Shown piece after piece: positions 34,408-44,050 of a stretch of DNA of 64,000 nucleotides (the stretch's first letter is position 1; the number at the start of each line of letters is the position of its first letter). The notes below the pieces were generated by a model. That model did no database searches. It saw only the letters and a list, made by a program, of their open reading frames with translations, and was not told the origin of the DNA. A program made the translations under genes and the position numbers. This DNA is from Foetidibacter luteolus (lineage in GTDB: Bacteria; Bacteroidota; Bacteroidia; Chitinophagales; Chitinophagaceae): NCBI RefSeq assembly GCF_009650435.1, contig NZ_VVIP01000040.1, positions 62,001 to 126,000 of the forward strand, given 5' to 3'.

Positions 34408-37400
34408 TTAATTACCGCCTTTGTTTTTGGTGCTGTCTTTTGGCTGTTCTGGTTTTTTGGGCTCTTTTTCTTTATTGCCGAACAGCTTTTCAAAGTCCCT
34501 GGTGTAGGAGAGGGCCACACCCTGGCGGGTTCTGCGGCCAATGGCGCCGCCGCCGGTGGTGCTGACATCCAGGCTACTTTTATTAAATACAACTGCCCGC
34601 AGTTTACGGTCTTCAGAAAGTACAAACTGCACGGAAATATCAGGCAGCCATTGAAAACTGCCGGATTGCACGGCCGAGGTGCTGGCAAGGTTAAAATCAA
34701 AGTCGCCGCCAAATGTTATGATGATCTTGTCGTTAAGCAGGCTTTTGTTAATCTTCACGCCAATGTTTTGCCGGTCAATACGGTTGTTGTTGTTTCCGCT
34801 CATGAGGGATGAGGTGCTGTAGGATGATGTGGTGATATCAAACTGCAGGCTTTTGTCGCCTGTTATTTTATACAGCACGCCTGAAAGCACTTTGTTTACC
34901 TGGCTGGCTATTTGCTGCGATATGGTATTAAGACCAAGAGATGCGCCTATCTGGCCAAAATCGTTGTTGGTATTTCTTGTTTCGGGGAAGAAGGAGCCAA
35001 ACACAATCAGCATGCTGGCCTGTTTAAGCATTTCGCTTTCATCGCTTTCCAGCCTGCGTAAAACGGCGGCAATTTCCTGGTTGTTTTTAATGGTAGTGTA
35101 AGCCGGAAAATCGAAGCGGAATTTAATATCCGGGCGGCTTAGTTTCCCGGAGAGTTCAGCAATTACATACACTTCGCCGCGATAGCTGTAAATGTCGTTG
35201 CTGTTGCCGCCTATGCTTAGCAACCCCCTGTTCTGGCCCATTACAAGGTCCTTAAGGGTAACATTGTAGGCGGTGTACTGGGCTTCTATGTTAATGCGGG
35301 CATCGTAAGGGTCGCCATTCCATTCTATGTAGTTGCCAACATCCGGCAGCAAATCAAACGGTTTTCTGATAAAAGACTGAAAATTAAAATCGTATTTACC
35401 ACGGTCTATATTGTACCTGCCTTTCATGGTAAGGTTGCCAATGGCGGGCACATGTATCAGTAACCTACCAAAGCCGGTAGCCTGTATGTAGTCGCCGGTA
35501 AGCTCATCCAGTATAACATCAATAACGGCGTTTTTATTGGCTGTTAAATCAAGGTCAATATCAATCTTTGTTTCGTTTGATTTTTCAGGTGACTGTTCCT
35601 TACCGTATTTTTTGAATACAATAAAATCTGCATCGGAAGTTTCTTTGCCGGATGAGATAGGGATGAAAATGTGAGATGTATCGTTAGACTCGCCTTTGAT
35701 GATGATTTTCATGTTCTCCTGGGGGCCTTTTACACTAAAGGTGGCCTTGCCGATAGCCCTGCCGTAGAAAGTACTGTTGTCTGGCTTTTGGGTATTCAGC
35801 ATCAGTAATTTGTTGGTGCTTACGTCAAAATCGTACCGCATGTTTTGAAAGGCTTTCTGGTAAATCTTTCCCCTGGCTGTGCCGGTGCGGTTCATTTCAT
35901 CTTTTATGGTGAATTCACCAAAATCAATCATTTCGTCTGTAAAGCGGATATAGGCTGAATCTATAAGGTAATGCACTTTGGTATAGTCAACCGTAAGCCC
36001 GGCATTGCGCAGCATAACATTGCCCAGGATAGCAGGGGATGAGGCCTCGCCCTGTATAGTAAGGCTGCCTGTAGCCTGGCCGTCAATGCCGCTGAACAAA
36101 CCTTCCAGTATATCATTCAGTACGGTAACCCTGGTGTTGTTAAGTGCCACAGTAGTATTAAGCGGCATGCCCGAAGAATCCTTCAGGTTGTAATGGCCTT
36201 TTGCTGTAAAGTTGTAGGCAACATTGTCTGACAGTACATCCCAGTTAATTTTGCCTGTTGTGTTGTTATATGATGCCTTTAGTTTAACGGTGCCAACGGA
36301 ATCGTTGTTGAGCCTGAATTCCTGGGCGGTTATATCCGCATCCGCGTTAAACCTGCCATAAAAATCCCGCAGGTAAATGCTGCCATTGGCAAGCCCTTCC
36401 ATAACTGGCTTACGGGTTATCATTGGGGTAAAATCGCCCAATACTATATTCTTCAGCTTAACTACCAGGTTATTGGTGTTGCCGCCATCCTCTTCTTCTG
36501 TCTCGATGGAAAGCTCCTGGAAACCCTGGGTGAACTTTACGTTTTTGGCCGATGTGAAGTTTTTCCGGATGACGATTTCCCCCTCTTTTTCCAGTGTCCA
36601 GGTTTTATCGTTAACCACAAAAGAAGATGGCTGAAAATTAATGCGTACGCCGCCATCGGGTAGCGTATAAACGTCTGCCCCCAGCTTTACATCATCCAGC
36701 GCTGTACTTGCCCTGGTAAACAGTTGCACATCAGAATGGTCGTTCTTTGAGGTAATAGCCAGGTTGGTATTTGGAAAATAAAAACTGTCGCTGGTATAGG
36801 TGTTGCCAATTTGCCCAAAAACATACAGGCTGTCGTAATTACCAATGCCGTTGATCTGCGCATTTTCAATTTTGTATTGCTTGAATTTTAACAAGGGTAT
36901 ATCCGCCTTGAAATAGAAGCCCGAATCGTTAGTGTTTACCGAGCCGGTAACGGAAGCATTGTCAAAGCCAGACAAGCGGCTATCTATTATACGGGCATAT
37001 TTATCAAAATTGCGGGTTTGCAACTGCACAACAAAGCTTTGGTTTTTGGGTATTGTTGCCGGCTTGTTGACAAGCGAGGGATAGTATTTATTCAAAAACG
37101 CCTGGAAGCTGTTAGGTAAATCAAGTATGTTGTAACGGCCCCGCAGCCGAAGATCGAATTCATTGCTTTCCGCATGCAACACTTTTACGTTGGTAGAGTC
37201 CAGGTAAGCGCTAAGTGTAAGAGAATCGAAACTAAGCCTGCTGCTGTCGTGCAGCAGGTTGGCGTTCAGCACTTTGGCAGTACCCAAAAAGTCGTCAATA
37301 TTAGTGGCTTTAAAGTTCAGGTCAAACAGGCCGGTAAGCTGGAAATTTTCATTTACAAAATTCAGTTTCTTCAGATCAGAGTTTACCAGGTCTCCAAGTA

Positions 37401-39315
37401 TGTTAAAGGTGGGCAGAGAATCATTAAGGTCAATCTGTATGTTACTGGTAAAGTTAAAATTGGGGTCATCGGCCTTAAACTCGCCGTTAAAGAATTTTTT
37501 TTGAAAAACGCCGTTAATTACCAGGTCGTTGTAACTGTACCCGTTAAATTCAAATTGTTCAAAATTGCCATCCAGGCTGGTATTGAGCTGGCTAAGCGAA
37601 AAGCCTTTACCGTCTACTTTGCCGGTAAAGGTTACTTTGCCCAGCACATCGCTGTTGATGAATTTACCAAGGTCAAATTGTTTGGTAGTTAGTTCTCCTT
37701 TGTAAGAGGCCACCCCTTTTGCAGGAAACTTCATGCTTACGTTGGCATAAGCCCCACCAAGGTTGCTGCTTACAGTGCCTACTGTAGTAAAGTCTGAAAC
37801 TGTGCCTTTAAAACTACCGAGGAAACGTATGTTGCCCAGCGCGGTAAGGTTGGGGGAGGTAATACCCTTTAGACCCTTGTACAGTACTGCTGATTCCAGG
37901 TAATTGGTTTGAATATTGCCATCGGTAAACTGGATAATGGTTTTGTCAATATCGGGTAGGCCTTTCATGGCAAGTGCGCCGCTTACGTAAGTGGCGTTGC
38001 CGCTTTTAATAAAGAGGTTTTTTACATTAAAATCGCTTACGGTGCCGTTAAAACGGCCACTCACCAGCGCTTCTTTTTTCCAGTCGCCCAGTTCGGGGGC
38101 AAAAAAAGCAATGTCATCAGAATTAACTTCCGAGTTCCTGAACCGCACATCCATTGTTACACTGTCTATATAATCGCTCATGTTGTCGCTAAAGTCCCTG
38201 AACTTCATCGCGTAGTAATCCCGCAAATGGCTTTTGTTGGTTTGCAGGTCAAGGCGGGCAAACTCCATTATTTGTGGGGTAAGCTTGAATTTCGCATTCA
38301 GTTTTTTCACAATAAGGCCGCTGCGCTCTTTTAGAGACATGTCCAGGCTGGCCTTAATGGTGTCTTTGTTAAACGTTACATCACCGGCGTTTATGTTAAG
38401 CTTGCTTACCCTGATGTTGTTACTTTCAAAATAACCCGGTTGTAATGTTTCGCCCAGCTTTTCCGTTGCAAAAAAACCATTGGTCAATTGCAGCGTTTTT
38501 ACAAACAAGTTTATATTTCCCTTGTTAAAGTACATACCGGTATCCACATCTTTCGGTTTCAGGCTGTCCGGCCGCCTGCCATCAAAATCTCTTAGCGTAA
38601 AAGCAGGTTTGTCAAGTTCAATTTCATTTATCCTGAAAATTTTCTTCCCAAGGTCTATTTTTTCCGCATCCAATACCATGCTGCCAATTTTTACCAGCAT
38701 CCGTTCCCCTTTCCACTCATCGTTGTTAATGAAAATAACGTTCTTAAAGTCAATTTTCTTAATATCCAGTTCAACCCCTTTAGAAGCGGTGTCAACTTTC
38801 GGCGTTTGGGGCAGTGTGTCTTTAGATGAAAAATGGTCGGCAATAAACTGGTAGTTCCATACGGAATCTTTGCGGTCAAGATTAATTAAGGCGTCTTCAA
38901 GGCCGGCATATTTCAGCTCAATTTTTTTCTTTAAGAAGAACCAGTCGGTAATACGCACTTTCAGTTTGCCTGCGTACAACAGTGTGTCTTTACGCTGGTC
39001 TTTTATCAAAGCACCTTCCAGGTTAAAACGGTTGAACAGCGAAAAGCTTACATTTTTAATGGTTACTTCTGTTTTTAAATCGCGGGACAAACGGGTAGTT
39101 ACCTTGCCAATAATAAAGTTTTGTACAAACTCCATTTGCAGCAATAGCCAAACCAGCAGTACCAGCCCCAGTAATGAAACCAATATGCGGGCCCCAATTT
39201 TTGGCCGCCATATACATAAGGCAAAGAAAACAGTAACGGCTATTAGTGCCAGTGGCGTAAGGGTATCGTACATCCATAGCCCCAGTACGGTAAAAACAGC
39301 AACAGAGATAAACAA
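34408..39315 (-). CDS. tamB: TamB/DUF490-family giant envelope protein
   Basis: A 1635-residue protein with N-terminal membrane segments (about 1-62, ending VWLLLQMEFVQNF), a long AsmA/TamB-type repeating beta region, and the C-terminal DUF490 domain (about 1190-1600; PAIGNLTMKGRYNIDRGKYDF, RRLESDESEMLKQASMLI). TamB-like proteins form a hydrophobic groove across the periplasm for lipid transport or outer-membrane assembly. The usual partner TamA is not adjacent. The frame opens with TTG at 39315 and no ATG precedes the first membrane segment, so the start is uncertain; in-frame CTG codons exist further upstream. Gene symbol by family only. Confidence 0.88.
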   Translation of the reverse strand: MFISVAVFTVLGLWMYDTLTPLALIAVTVFFALCIWRPKIGARILVSLLGLVLLVWLLLQMEFVQNFIIGKVTTRLSRDLKTEVTIKNVSFSLFNRFNLEGALIKDQRKDTLLYAGKLKVRITDWFFLKKKIELKYAGLEDALINLDRKDSVWNYQFIADHFSSKDTLPQTPKVDTASKGVELDIKKIDFKNVIFINNDEWKGERMLVKIGSMVLDAEKIDLGKKIFRINEIELDKPAFTLRDFDGRRPDSLKPKDVDTGMYFNKGNINLFVKTLQLTNGFFATEKLGETLQPGYFESNNIRVSKLNINAGDVTFNKDTIKASLDMSLKERSGLIVKKLNAKFKLTPQIMEFARLDLQTNKSHLRDYYAMKFRDFSDNMSDYIDSVTMDVRFRNSEVNSDDIAFFAPELGDWKKEALVSGRFNGTVSDFNVKNLFIKSGNATYVSGALAMKGLPDIDKTIIQFTDGNIQTNYLESAVLYKGLKGITSPNLTALGNIRFLGSFKGTVSDFTTVGTVSSNLGGAYANVSMKFPAKGVASYKGELTTKQFDLGKFINSDVLGKVTFTGKVDGKGFSLSQLNTSLDGNFEQFEFNGYSYNDLVINGVFQKKFFNGEFKADDPNFNFTSNIQIDLNDSLPTFNILGDLVNSDLKKLNFVNENFQLTGLFDLNFKATNIDDFLGTAKVLNANLLHDSSRLSFDSLTLSAYLDSTNVKVLHAESNEFDLRLRGRYNILDLPNSFQAFLNKYYPSLVNKPATIPKNQSFVVQLQTRNFDKYARIIDSRLSGFDNASVTGSVNTNDSGFYFKADIPLLKFKQYKIENAQINGIGNYDSLYVFGQIGNTYTSDSFYFPNTNLAITSKNDHSDVQLFTRASTALDDVKLGADVYTLPDGGVRINFQPSSFVVNDKTWTLEKEGEIVIRKNFTSAKNVKFTQGFQELSIETEEEDGGNTNNLVVKLKNIVLGDFTPMITRKPVMEGLANGSIYLRDFYGRFNADADITAQEFRLNNDSVGTVKLKASYNNTTGKINWDVLSDNVAYNFTAKGHYNLKDSSGMPLNTTVALNNTRVTVLNDILEGLFSGIDGQATGSLTIQGEASSPAILGNVMLRNAGLTVDYTKVHYLIDSAYIRFTDEMIDFGEFTIKDEMNRTGTARGKIYQKAFQNMRYDFDVSTNKLLMLNTQKPDNSTFYGRAIGKATFSVKGPQENMKIIIKGESNDTSHIFIPISSGKETSDADFIVFKKYGKEQSPEKSNETKIDIDLDLTANKNAVIDVILDELTGDYIQATGFGRLLIHVPAIGNLTMKGRYNIDRGKYDFNFQSFIRKPFDLLPDVGNYIEWNGDPYDARINIEAQYTAYNVTLKDLVMGQNRGLLSIGGNSNDIYSYRGEVYVIAELSGKLSRPDIKFRFDFPAYTTIKNNQEIAAVLRRLESDESEMLKQASMLIVFGSFFPETRNTNNDFGQIGASLGLNTISQQIASQVNKVLSGVLYKITGDKSLQFDITTSSYSTSSLMSGNNNNRIDRQNIGVKINKSLLNDKIIITFGGDFDFNLASTSAVQSGSFQWLPDISVQFVLSEDRKLRAVVFNKSSLDVSTTGGGAIGRRTRQGVALSYTRDFEKLFGNKEKEPKKPEQPKDSTKNKGGN

Positions 39316-39494
39316 AAGCCGCGGCAGTATTTGAACCAGTTTTTTCAGACGATACCTTTTTTGGGTAAAAATAAAGATAACTTATAACGAATTACCAGTA
39401 CACCATCTTGTAACAGAGAATTAGGAAAACAAAAACATTAACACAGGCTGTCTCCAACTGTGCCGGAAAGGTTGACATCTGCCACCAGGGCTAC

Positions 39495-39592
39495 CCGGTG
39501 GGCAAAGCTGCATAGCGGACAGAACGTACAAGAGTGCGACGCAAGTAAAGCCTCCTAATAATTCCTGCTGCCGGGCCCATAAAAATTTTTTT
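39495..39592 (-). repeat. Element A, reverse copy (A8)
   Basis: On the minus strand it starts near ATGGGCCCGGCAGCAGG and includes TTGCGTCGCACTCTTGTACG, then decays. It lies between the divergent TamB-like and DUF885 genes, just upstream of the latter. Confidence 0.75.
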
Positions 39593-39659
39593 GAAGAGCA
39601 GCGTGTGGTATCTTATACGCCAAACCGCCCCGGTTGAAAACAATTAATACATTTGTTTT

Positions 39660-40970
39660 ATGCGAAAAATAATGACTGCCACTATGATGCTGCTTGCGCT
39701 TGCATGCAATACAGCAAAGGATAACGTTACCACTGGAAACAACCTGGACAGCCTGGCGCAGGACTATGTGCGGCTGGGACTTACCATCGGCAAGTATGAC
39801 GGCGATTTTACGGATGCTTATTACGGCCCCGATAGCCTGAAGCCTGATACGGTTAAGCTGCCCCAATTTCCTAAAGATAGCCTGCTGGCGCAGGTAGCTG
39901 GCCTGCAGCAAAAACTGGCCGTTTTTGCCGCCACCGGCATGGCGGATTCCATACAGGCCAGGGCCAAATGGCTTAACAGCCAGTTGACAGCATTTGCAAG
40001 GCGCATCCGTATTTTTTCAGGCGAACTGGCGGCTTTTGATGAAGAAGCAAAAGACCTGTTCAGCGTTACGGCGCCGGTGTACAGCAAAGCGTATTACGAT
40101 TCCCTGCTGCTGCAGTTAGGCAGTGTATTGCCGGGCAATGGCAGCGTAGCTGAACGCTTTAATAAAATGGCCTCGAAATTTATTATTCCAACAAATAAGA
40201 TTGACACCATTTTTAAAACGGCCATTGCAGAGGCCCGCAAGAGAACGCTTGCCCATTATAACCTGCCACAGGGCGAAAGTTTTACGCTGGAATATGTTAC
40301 CGGCAAACCCTGGAGCGGCTACAACTGGTACCAGGGTAACTACAAAAGCCTTATACAGGTAAACACCGGCATACCCATTTTTATAGAGCGTGCCATAGAC
40401 CTTGCCTGCCACGAAGGTTACCCCGGCCACCATGTGTACAATATGTTGCTTGAAAAGAACCTGTATAGGGATAAAAACATGGCGGAAATTTCTTTTTACC
40501 CGCTCTTCAGCCCCCAATCGCTTATTGCGGAAGGCAGTGCCAATTATGGTATCGAAATGGCTTTTCCGGGCCGTGAGCAGGAAGAGTATGTAAAAACCGT
40601 GCTGGCGCCGCTGGCGGGGTTGGATACAGCCGGGCTAAGTGCTTATTTTGCCGCCCTGTCAATAAAAGCAAAACTTGCCTATGCCCGTAACGAAGCTGCC
40701 CGCGGCCTTATAAACAACCAGCTTAACGAGCAGCAGGTTTTGCAGTGGCTTACCGGCTACCTGATGATGCCCGATAAAGTGGCTGCCACTTACCTGAACT
40801 TTATTAAAAAATACCGCAGTTACGTAATTAACTACAATTACGGGCAGGATTTGGTAAAACAATATATAGCGCTAAAAGGTGGTACGGAGGCAAACCCTGC
40901 CAAACGCTGGCAGTTATTTGAGTGGCTGCTTAGTAACGAGGTAATACCATCTGAATTGCTGGCGCAATAG
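39660..40970 (+). CDS. DUF885-family lipoprotein, putative metallopeptidase
   Basis: A 436-residue protein. The signal peptide ends in a lipobox (LLALAC, Cys at about 16), so it is lipid-anchored. The DUF885 mark CHEGYPGHHVYN is near residue 250, a zinc-site-like HExxxHH; ANYGIEMAFPG follows. DUF885 proteins are thought to be metallopeptidases with an M32/M3-like fold; substrate unknown. The family is often longer (about 550-600 residues), so this is a short form missing part of the N-terminal region. It is monocistronic with element A on both sides. Confidence 0.82.
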   Translation: MRKIMTATMMLLALACNTAKDNVTTGNNLDSLAQDYVRLGLTIGKYDGDFTDAYYGPDSLKPDTVKLPQFPKDSLLAQVAGLQQKLAVFAATGMADSIQARAKWLNSQLTAFARRIRIFSGELAAFDEEAKDLFSVTAPVYSKAYYDSLLLQLGSVLPGNGSVAERFNKMASKFIIPTNKIDTIFKTAIAEARKRTLAHYNLPQGESFTLEYVTGKPWSGYNWYQGNYKSLIQVNTGIPIFIERAIDLACHEGYPGHHVYNMLLEKNLYRDKNMAEISFYPLFSPQSLIAEGSANYGIEMAFPGREQEEYVKTVLAPLAGLDTAGLSAYFAALSIKAKLAYARNEAARGLINNQLNEQQVLQWLTGYLMMPDKVAATYLNFIKKYRSYVINYNYGQDLVKQYIALKGGTEANPAKRWQLFEWLLSNEVIPSELLAQ

Positions 40971-40980
40971 TATTTTTTTT

Positions 40981-41075
40981 ATGGGACCGGCAGCAGGAAT
41001 AAGCATGAGGCATCGTTGTGTCACTCACTTGTACGGCTGGGTTCGCTGTGCGGCTTTTCCCGCATGGTAGCCATA
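40981..41075 (+). repeat. Element A (A9)
   Basis: ATGGGACCGGCAGCAGG, GGCATCGTTGTGTCACTCAC, TTGTACGGCTGG, GGCTTTTCCCGCATGGTAG. This is the GTGTCACTCAC subtype shared with 56425 and the window's left end. It lies directly after the DUF885 stop. Confidence 0.75.
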
Positions 41076-41246
41076 TTTCTGCCGCCGGGGGCGCCAGAAA
41101 CTTCCGGTTAAGCATCGTTACAGGTTCACGTTGCAGGATAATCAGCAAAATCAGGTAAAATTGTGATTAAGTCAAACAATTTTAGTGGCGCTTCCTGTAA
41201 TAAAACCTGCAGAAGAGCTACTTACTCTGCAAAACATCATTATCGC

Positions 41247-42104
41247 ATGAAAATAATACTGGGCGTACTTACTGTTTTTATGGTTATTACCGGGGCCACT
41301 GCCCAAAAAGCTGCTGATAAAACATTGCTGTGGGAAGTATCCGGCAATGGACTGGTAGCGCCATCTTACCTCTATGGTACATTTCATTTGATATGCCCTG
41401 CAGATTTGCAGGAATCTCCTGTGATTGATGAAAAGCTAAAAGGGGCAAAAAAACTCTACCTGGAAATGGATATGGACGACCCCGCTGTGATAATGAAAGT
41501 GCAGCAGGGTATGATGTTAACGGATACCTCATGGAAAAGCCTGCTTACCGAAGACGAGTACAAAAGCTTTTCGGAAAATTTTAAAAAGATGACTGGCATT
41601 TCGGCCGACATGGTTACCAAAATAAAGCCTTTTGGCCTGGTAAGCCTGGTTTTGATGCGACTGATGGAATGCCAGCCTGCAAGCTGGGATATGACACTTG
41701 CAAAAAAAGCTAACGACAATAAAATAGAAGTGAAAGGGCTTGAAACACCGGAACGGGAGTTGGAAGCCATAAACTCCCTGAGCCTGAAAGACCAGACTGA
41801 GATGCTGAAGGAAATGCTGGACAATCCTGACTCTACCAAACAATCCCTGCAGGCTATGGTAGCTATTTACAAAAGCAAAAATATTGACAGCATGCAGTCC
41901 ATAATGACCAGCGACAAGCGGTTTGGCTTTATTGAATCTGAGTTGCTGGTAAAACGTAATAAAGAGTGGATACCTGAAATTGAAAAGCAGGCTGCGCTGG
42001 AACCTACCTTTTTTGCCTTTGGGGCTGGCCACCTGGGAGGGGAAAATGGTGTGCTGAATTTGCTGAAGAAAAAAGGATACAAGATAAAGCCTGTATTGTA
42101 CTGA
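41247..42104 (+). CDS. TraB/GumN-family protein
   Basis: A 285-residue secreted protein. I chose the ATG at 41247 because it starts a proper signal peptide (MKIILGVLTVFMVITGATAQ). The family motifs are LWEVSGNG, the YGTFH block at 43-47, KLYLEMDMDDP and the C-terminal FAFGAGHLGGENGVLNLL with the conserved GxxHL. TraB/GumN members are Tiki-like putative metalloproteases with two GxxH/GxxxH sites. It is followed closely (49 bases) by an ECF sigma factor gene; whether they work together is unknown. Confidence 0.88.
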   Translation: MKIILGVLTVFMVITGATAQKAADKTLLWEVSGNGLVAPSYLYGTFHLICPADLQESPVIDEKLKGAKKLYLEMDMDDPAVIMKVQQGMMLTDTSWKSLLTEDEYKSFSENFKKMTGISADMVTKIKPFGLVSLVLMRLMECQPASWDMTLAKKANDNKIEVKGLETPERELEAINSLSLKDQTEMLKEMLDNPDSTKQSLQAMVAIYKSKNIDSMQSIMTSDKRFGFIESELLVKRNKEWIPEIEKQAALEPTFFAFGAGHLGGENGVLNLLKKKGYKIKPVLY

Positions 42105-42153
42105 TTTGCTGGTTAGCTGAACAACGGCTACCTTAACGCATAAACCAAAAGTA

Positions 42154-42648
42154 TTGCCTACAGAACAGGATTTTATATTACTCTTAAACCGTCACCAGAA
42201 TATTATTCATAAGGTGTGCAACCTTTATATGGATGATGTTGCTGAACGGGAAGACCTGTTCCAGGAAATTACCCTGCAGGCCTGGAAGGCTTTTACCAGC
42301 TTCAGGGGCGATGCCAAATTTTCCACCTGGCTGTACCGGGTTGCGCTTAACACTGCCATCACCTTCTTCAGGAAAGACAAACGGCAGCCCCAGGTGCTTT
42401 CGGCTGAAATTTTTCCGGATAAAACAGATTACCATGATCCTGTTGAAGAGCAGGTATCTGCCATGTACAAAGCCATCGGGCAATTATCCAAGATTGATAA
42501 GGCCCTTGTTATGCTGTACCTGGAAGACTACGATTACAAGGAAATCGGGGATTTACTCGGTATAACAGCCAACAATGTAGCGGTTAAAATGAACCGCATT
42601 AAAACCAGGCTTAAAGAAGAAACCAAAAAGCATTATGAGTACTCGTAA
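42154..42648 (+). CDS. ECF-type RNA polymerase sigma factor
   Basis: A 164-residue sigma-70 family ECF factor. Region 2 has YMDDVAEREDLFQEITLQAWKAF and FSTWLYRVALNTAITFFRK; region 4 has LVMLYLEDYDYKEIGDLLGITANNVAVKMNRIKTRLK. No ATG is available upstream of region 2, so the start is most likely the TTG at 42154. The membrane protein gene starting 9 bases later is the probable partner or anti-sigma. Targets are unknown. Confidence 0.9.
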   Translation: MPTEQDFILLLNRHQNIIHKVCNLYMDDVAEREDLFQEITLQAWKAFTSFRGDAKFSTWLYRVALNTAITFFRKDKRQPQVLSAEIFPDKTDYHDPVEEQVSAMYKAIGQLSKIDKALVMLYLEDYDYKEIGDLLGITANNVAVKMNRIKTRLKEETKKHYEYS

Positions 42649-42657
42649 AACAGCGGT

Positions 42658-43284
42658 ATGGAACTGGATGAACTGAAATTGCATCTTAAACAAAAGCTGG
42701 AAACTGCACCGCCTGCCAAATCGCAGGACGAGATTACTGCTTTGCTTAAAAAAGATACCCTTTCTGTATTGGGTAAACTTAAGCGCAGCCTTTTGTTTGA
42801 AATTGTTTTTGCTGTAATATTTATTATTGTCTGTGTGGTGCTGGCTTTTAAGTCTGGCTATTGGTCAATGCGGGTATATTTTGGTGTGTTCACGGTAGTG
42901 CTTATCCCTTTTTTTGTAGTGTTGATTTATCTGCTGAAAAAGCTTAACCGTGTCAGCAGCCATCCTATGCCTGTTAAAGAAAATATCATTACCCTTTATG
43001 GTCTGCTCAGGGAATTTGTTAAACGGTACTTTCAGTTTACCATGAGTTTGCTGCCCCTTTGTTTTGCTCTTGCTTTTTGGGCCGGGTATAACGAGCCTGA
43101 TAAAAGTATTGAAGACAAAGGCATTAAATTCGGCAGTAATGCAGGGCTTATAGCTTTTATGGTTGCTTATATATCAGCACTGGGTATTGGCATGTATTAT
43201 TTTACCAAGTGGTACTTAAATAAACTGTACGGCAAATACCTGCGCCAACTGGAGGGATTGATAAAAGAATTGGATGACCAATAA
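42658..43284 (+). CDS. Membrane protein, probable partner of the ECF sigma factor
   Basis: A 208-residue protein with a cytoplasmic N-terminus of about 45 residues (MELDELKLHLKQKLETAPPAKSQDEI), then four membrane segments at about 46-65, 72-92, 121-140 and 160-182, and a charged C-terminal helix. This is the layout of many Bacteroidota membrane proteins encoded directly after ECF sigma genes, some acting as anti-sigma factors. No zinc-anti-sigma HxxxCxxC motif is present. Function is inferred from position only. Confidence 0.7.
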   Translation: MELDELKLHLKQKLETAPPAKSQDEITALLKKDTLSVLGKLKRSLLFEIVFAVIFIIVCVVLAFKSGYWSMRVYFGVFTVVLIPFFVVLIYLLKKLNRVSSHPMPVKENIITLYGLLREFVKRYFQFTMSLLPLCFALAFWAGYNEPDKSIEDKGIKFGSNAGLIAFMVAYISALGIGMYYFTKWYLNKLYGKYLRQLEGLIKELDDQ

Positions 43285-43286
43285 AA

Positions 43287-43313
43287 ACAGCCGGGTTTTT
43301 GCCCGGCTATTAG
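43287..43313. terminator. Bidirectional terminator between converging genes
   Basis: AGCCGGG (43289-43295) pairs with CCCGGCT (43302-43308). On the minus strand the stem is followed by GTTTTTATT, so it serves the esterase gene best; it also follows the sigma-operon end on the plus strand. Confidence 0.75.
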
Positions 43314-43340
43314 TAAAGAAATCAAAACGCAGAGTTTATT

Positions 43341-44018
43341 TTATTTAACGTCTTTCAGTTTGTCCCACATGGCTTTGGCTACAAATTCGTTACCTGTGTC
43401 GTTCAGGTGTACGCCGTCTGTTGTAAGAATGCCCTTGTCCAGGTTTTGCGGGTTATTGGCCTTATTATAATCCAGTAGTTGCTGCCGCAGGTCAACCAGT
43501 GGAACCTGTACATCGGCGGCAACTTTGCGTATGATGTTGCAGAATTTGTTCAGCTCGCCGTCCTGGCTGTTGCTGAAGTCTGTTTTTTCACCAATGGCAG
43601 CGGGTGTGCATACAACTATTTTGGCCCCTGCGGCCTGTAGTTTCTTAATCAAAGCCCGGTAGAACTTTTCAAACTTATCAGCATCGGTGCCTGTGCCGTA
43701 CATGCTCTTGTGCCAAACATCATTTACCCCTACATAGATTACCACAATATCCGGGGATTTGCTGATAACATCATCTTCCATGCGCAGGTAAAGGTCGTAC
43801 ACTTTGTTACCGCCAATACCGGCGCCCACAAGTTCGTAGTTGCTTATGCCTTGCTGTTTCAGCATATTGTCCAGTACGGTAATGTATCCCTTTGGGCCAA
43901 CGCCTGCCTGGGTAATAGAGTCTCCAAAAAATACCACTTTCTTTTTCTTATCAGCAACAAATGAGGCCATCACAAGCAATAATATAAAAGTGCCCAATAA
44001 AACCAGTTTGTTATTCAT
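43341..44018 (-). CDS. Secreted SGNH/GDSL-family esterase
   Basis: A 225-residue protein with an N-terminal signal/anchor (to about 23). SGNH blocks: block I VFFGDSITQAG (Ser34), block II GGNKVYD, block III VGVNDVWH, and block V DGVHLND (Asp/His of the triad). Probably a carbohydrate or lipid esterase. It is 32 bases downstream of the GH125 gene on the same strand, so the two are likely cotranscribed; deacetylation of the glycan attacked by GH125 is a reasonable guess. Confidence 0.88.
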   Translation of the reverse strand: MNNKLVLLGTFILLLVMASFVADKKKKVVFFGDSITQAGVGPKGYITVLDNMLKQQGISNYELVGAGIGGNKVYDLYLRMEDDVISKSPDIVVIYVGVNDVWHKSMYGTGTDADKFEKFYRALIKKLQAAGAKIVVCTPAAIGEKTDFSNSQDGELNKFCNIIRKVAADVQVPLVDLRQQLLDYNKANNPQNLDKGILTTDGVHLNDTGNEFVAKAMWDKLKDVK

Positions 44019-44050
44019 GTCAGCAAGTTTTTACTTGTAAATATAGCGGG

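Noticed and set aside
37174..37692. 172-codon plus-strand frame
   Set aside because: Antisense to the TamB-like gene; valine/lysine-rich shadow.
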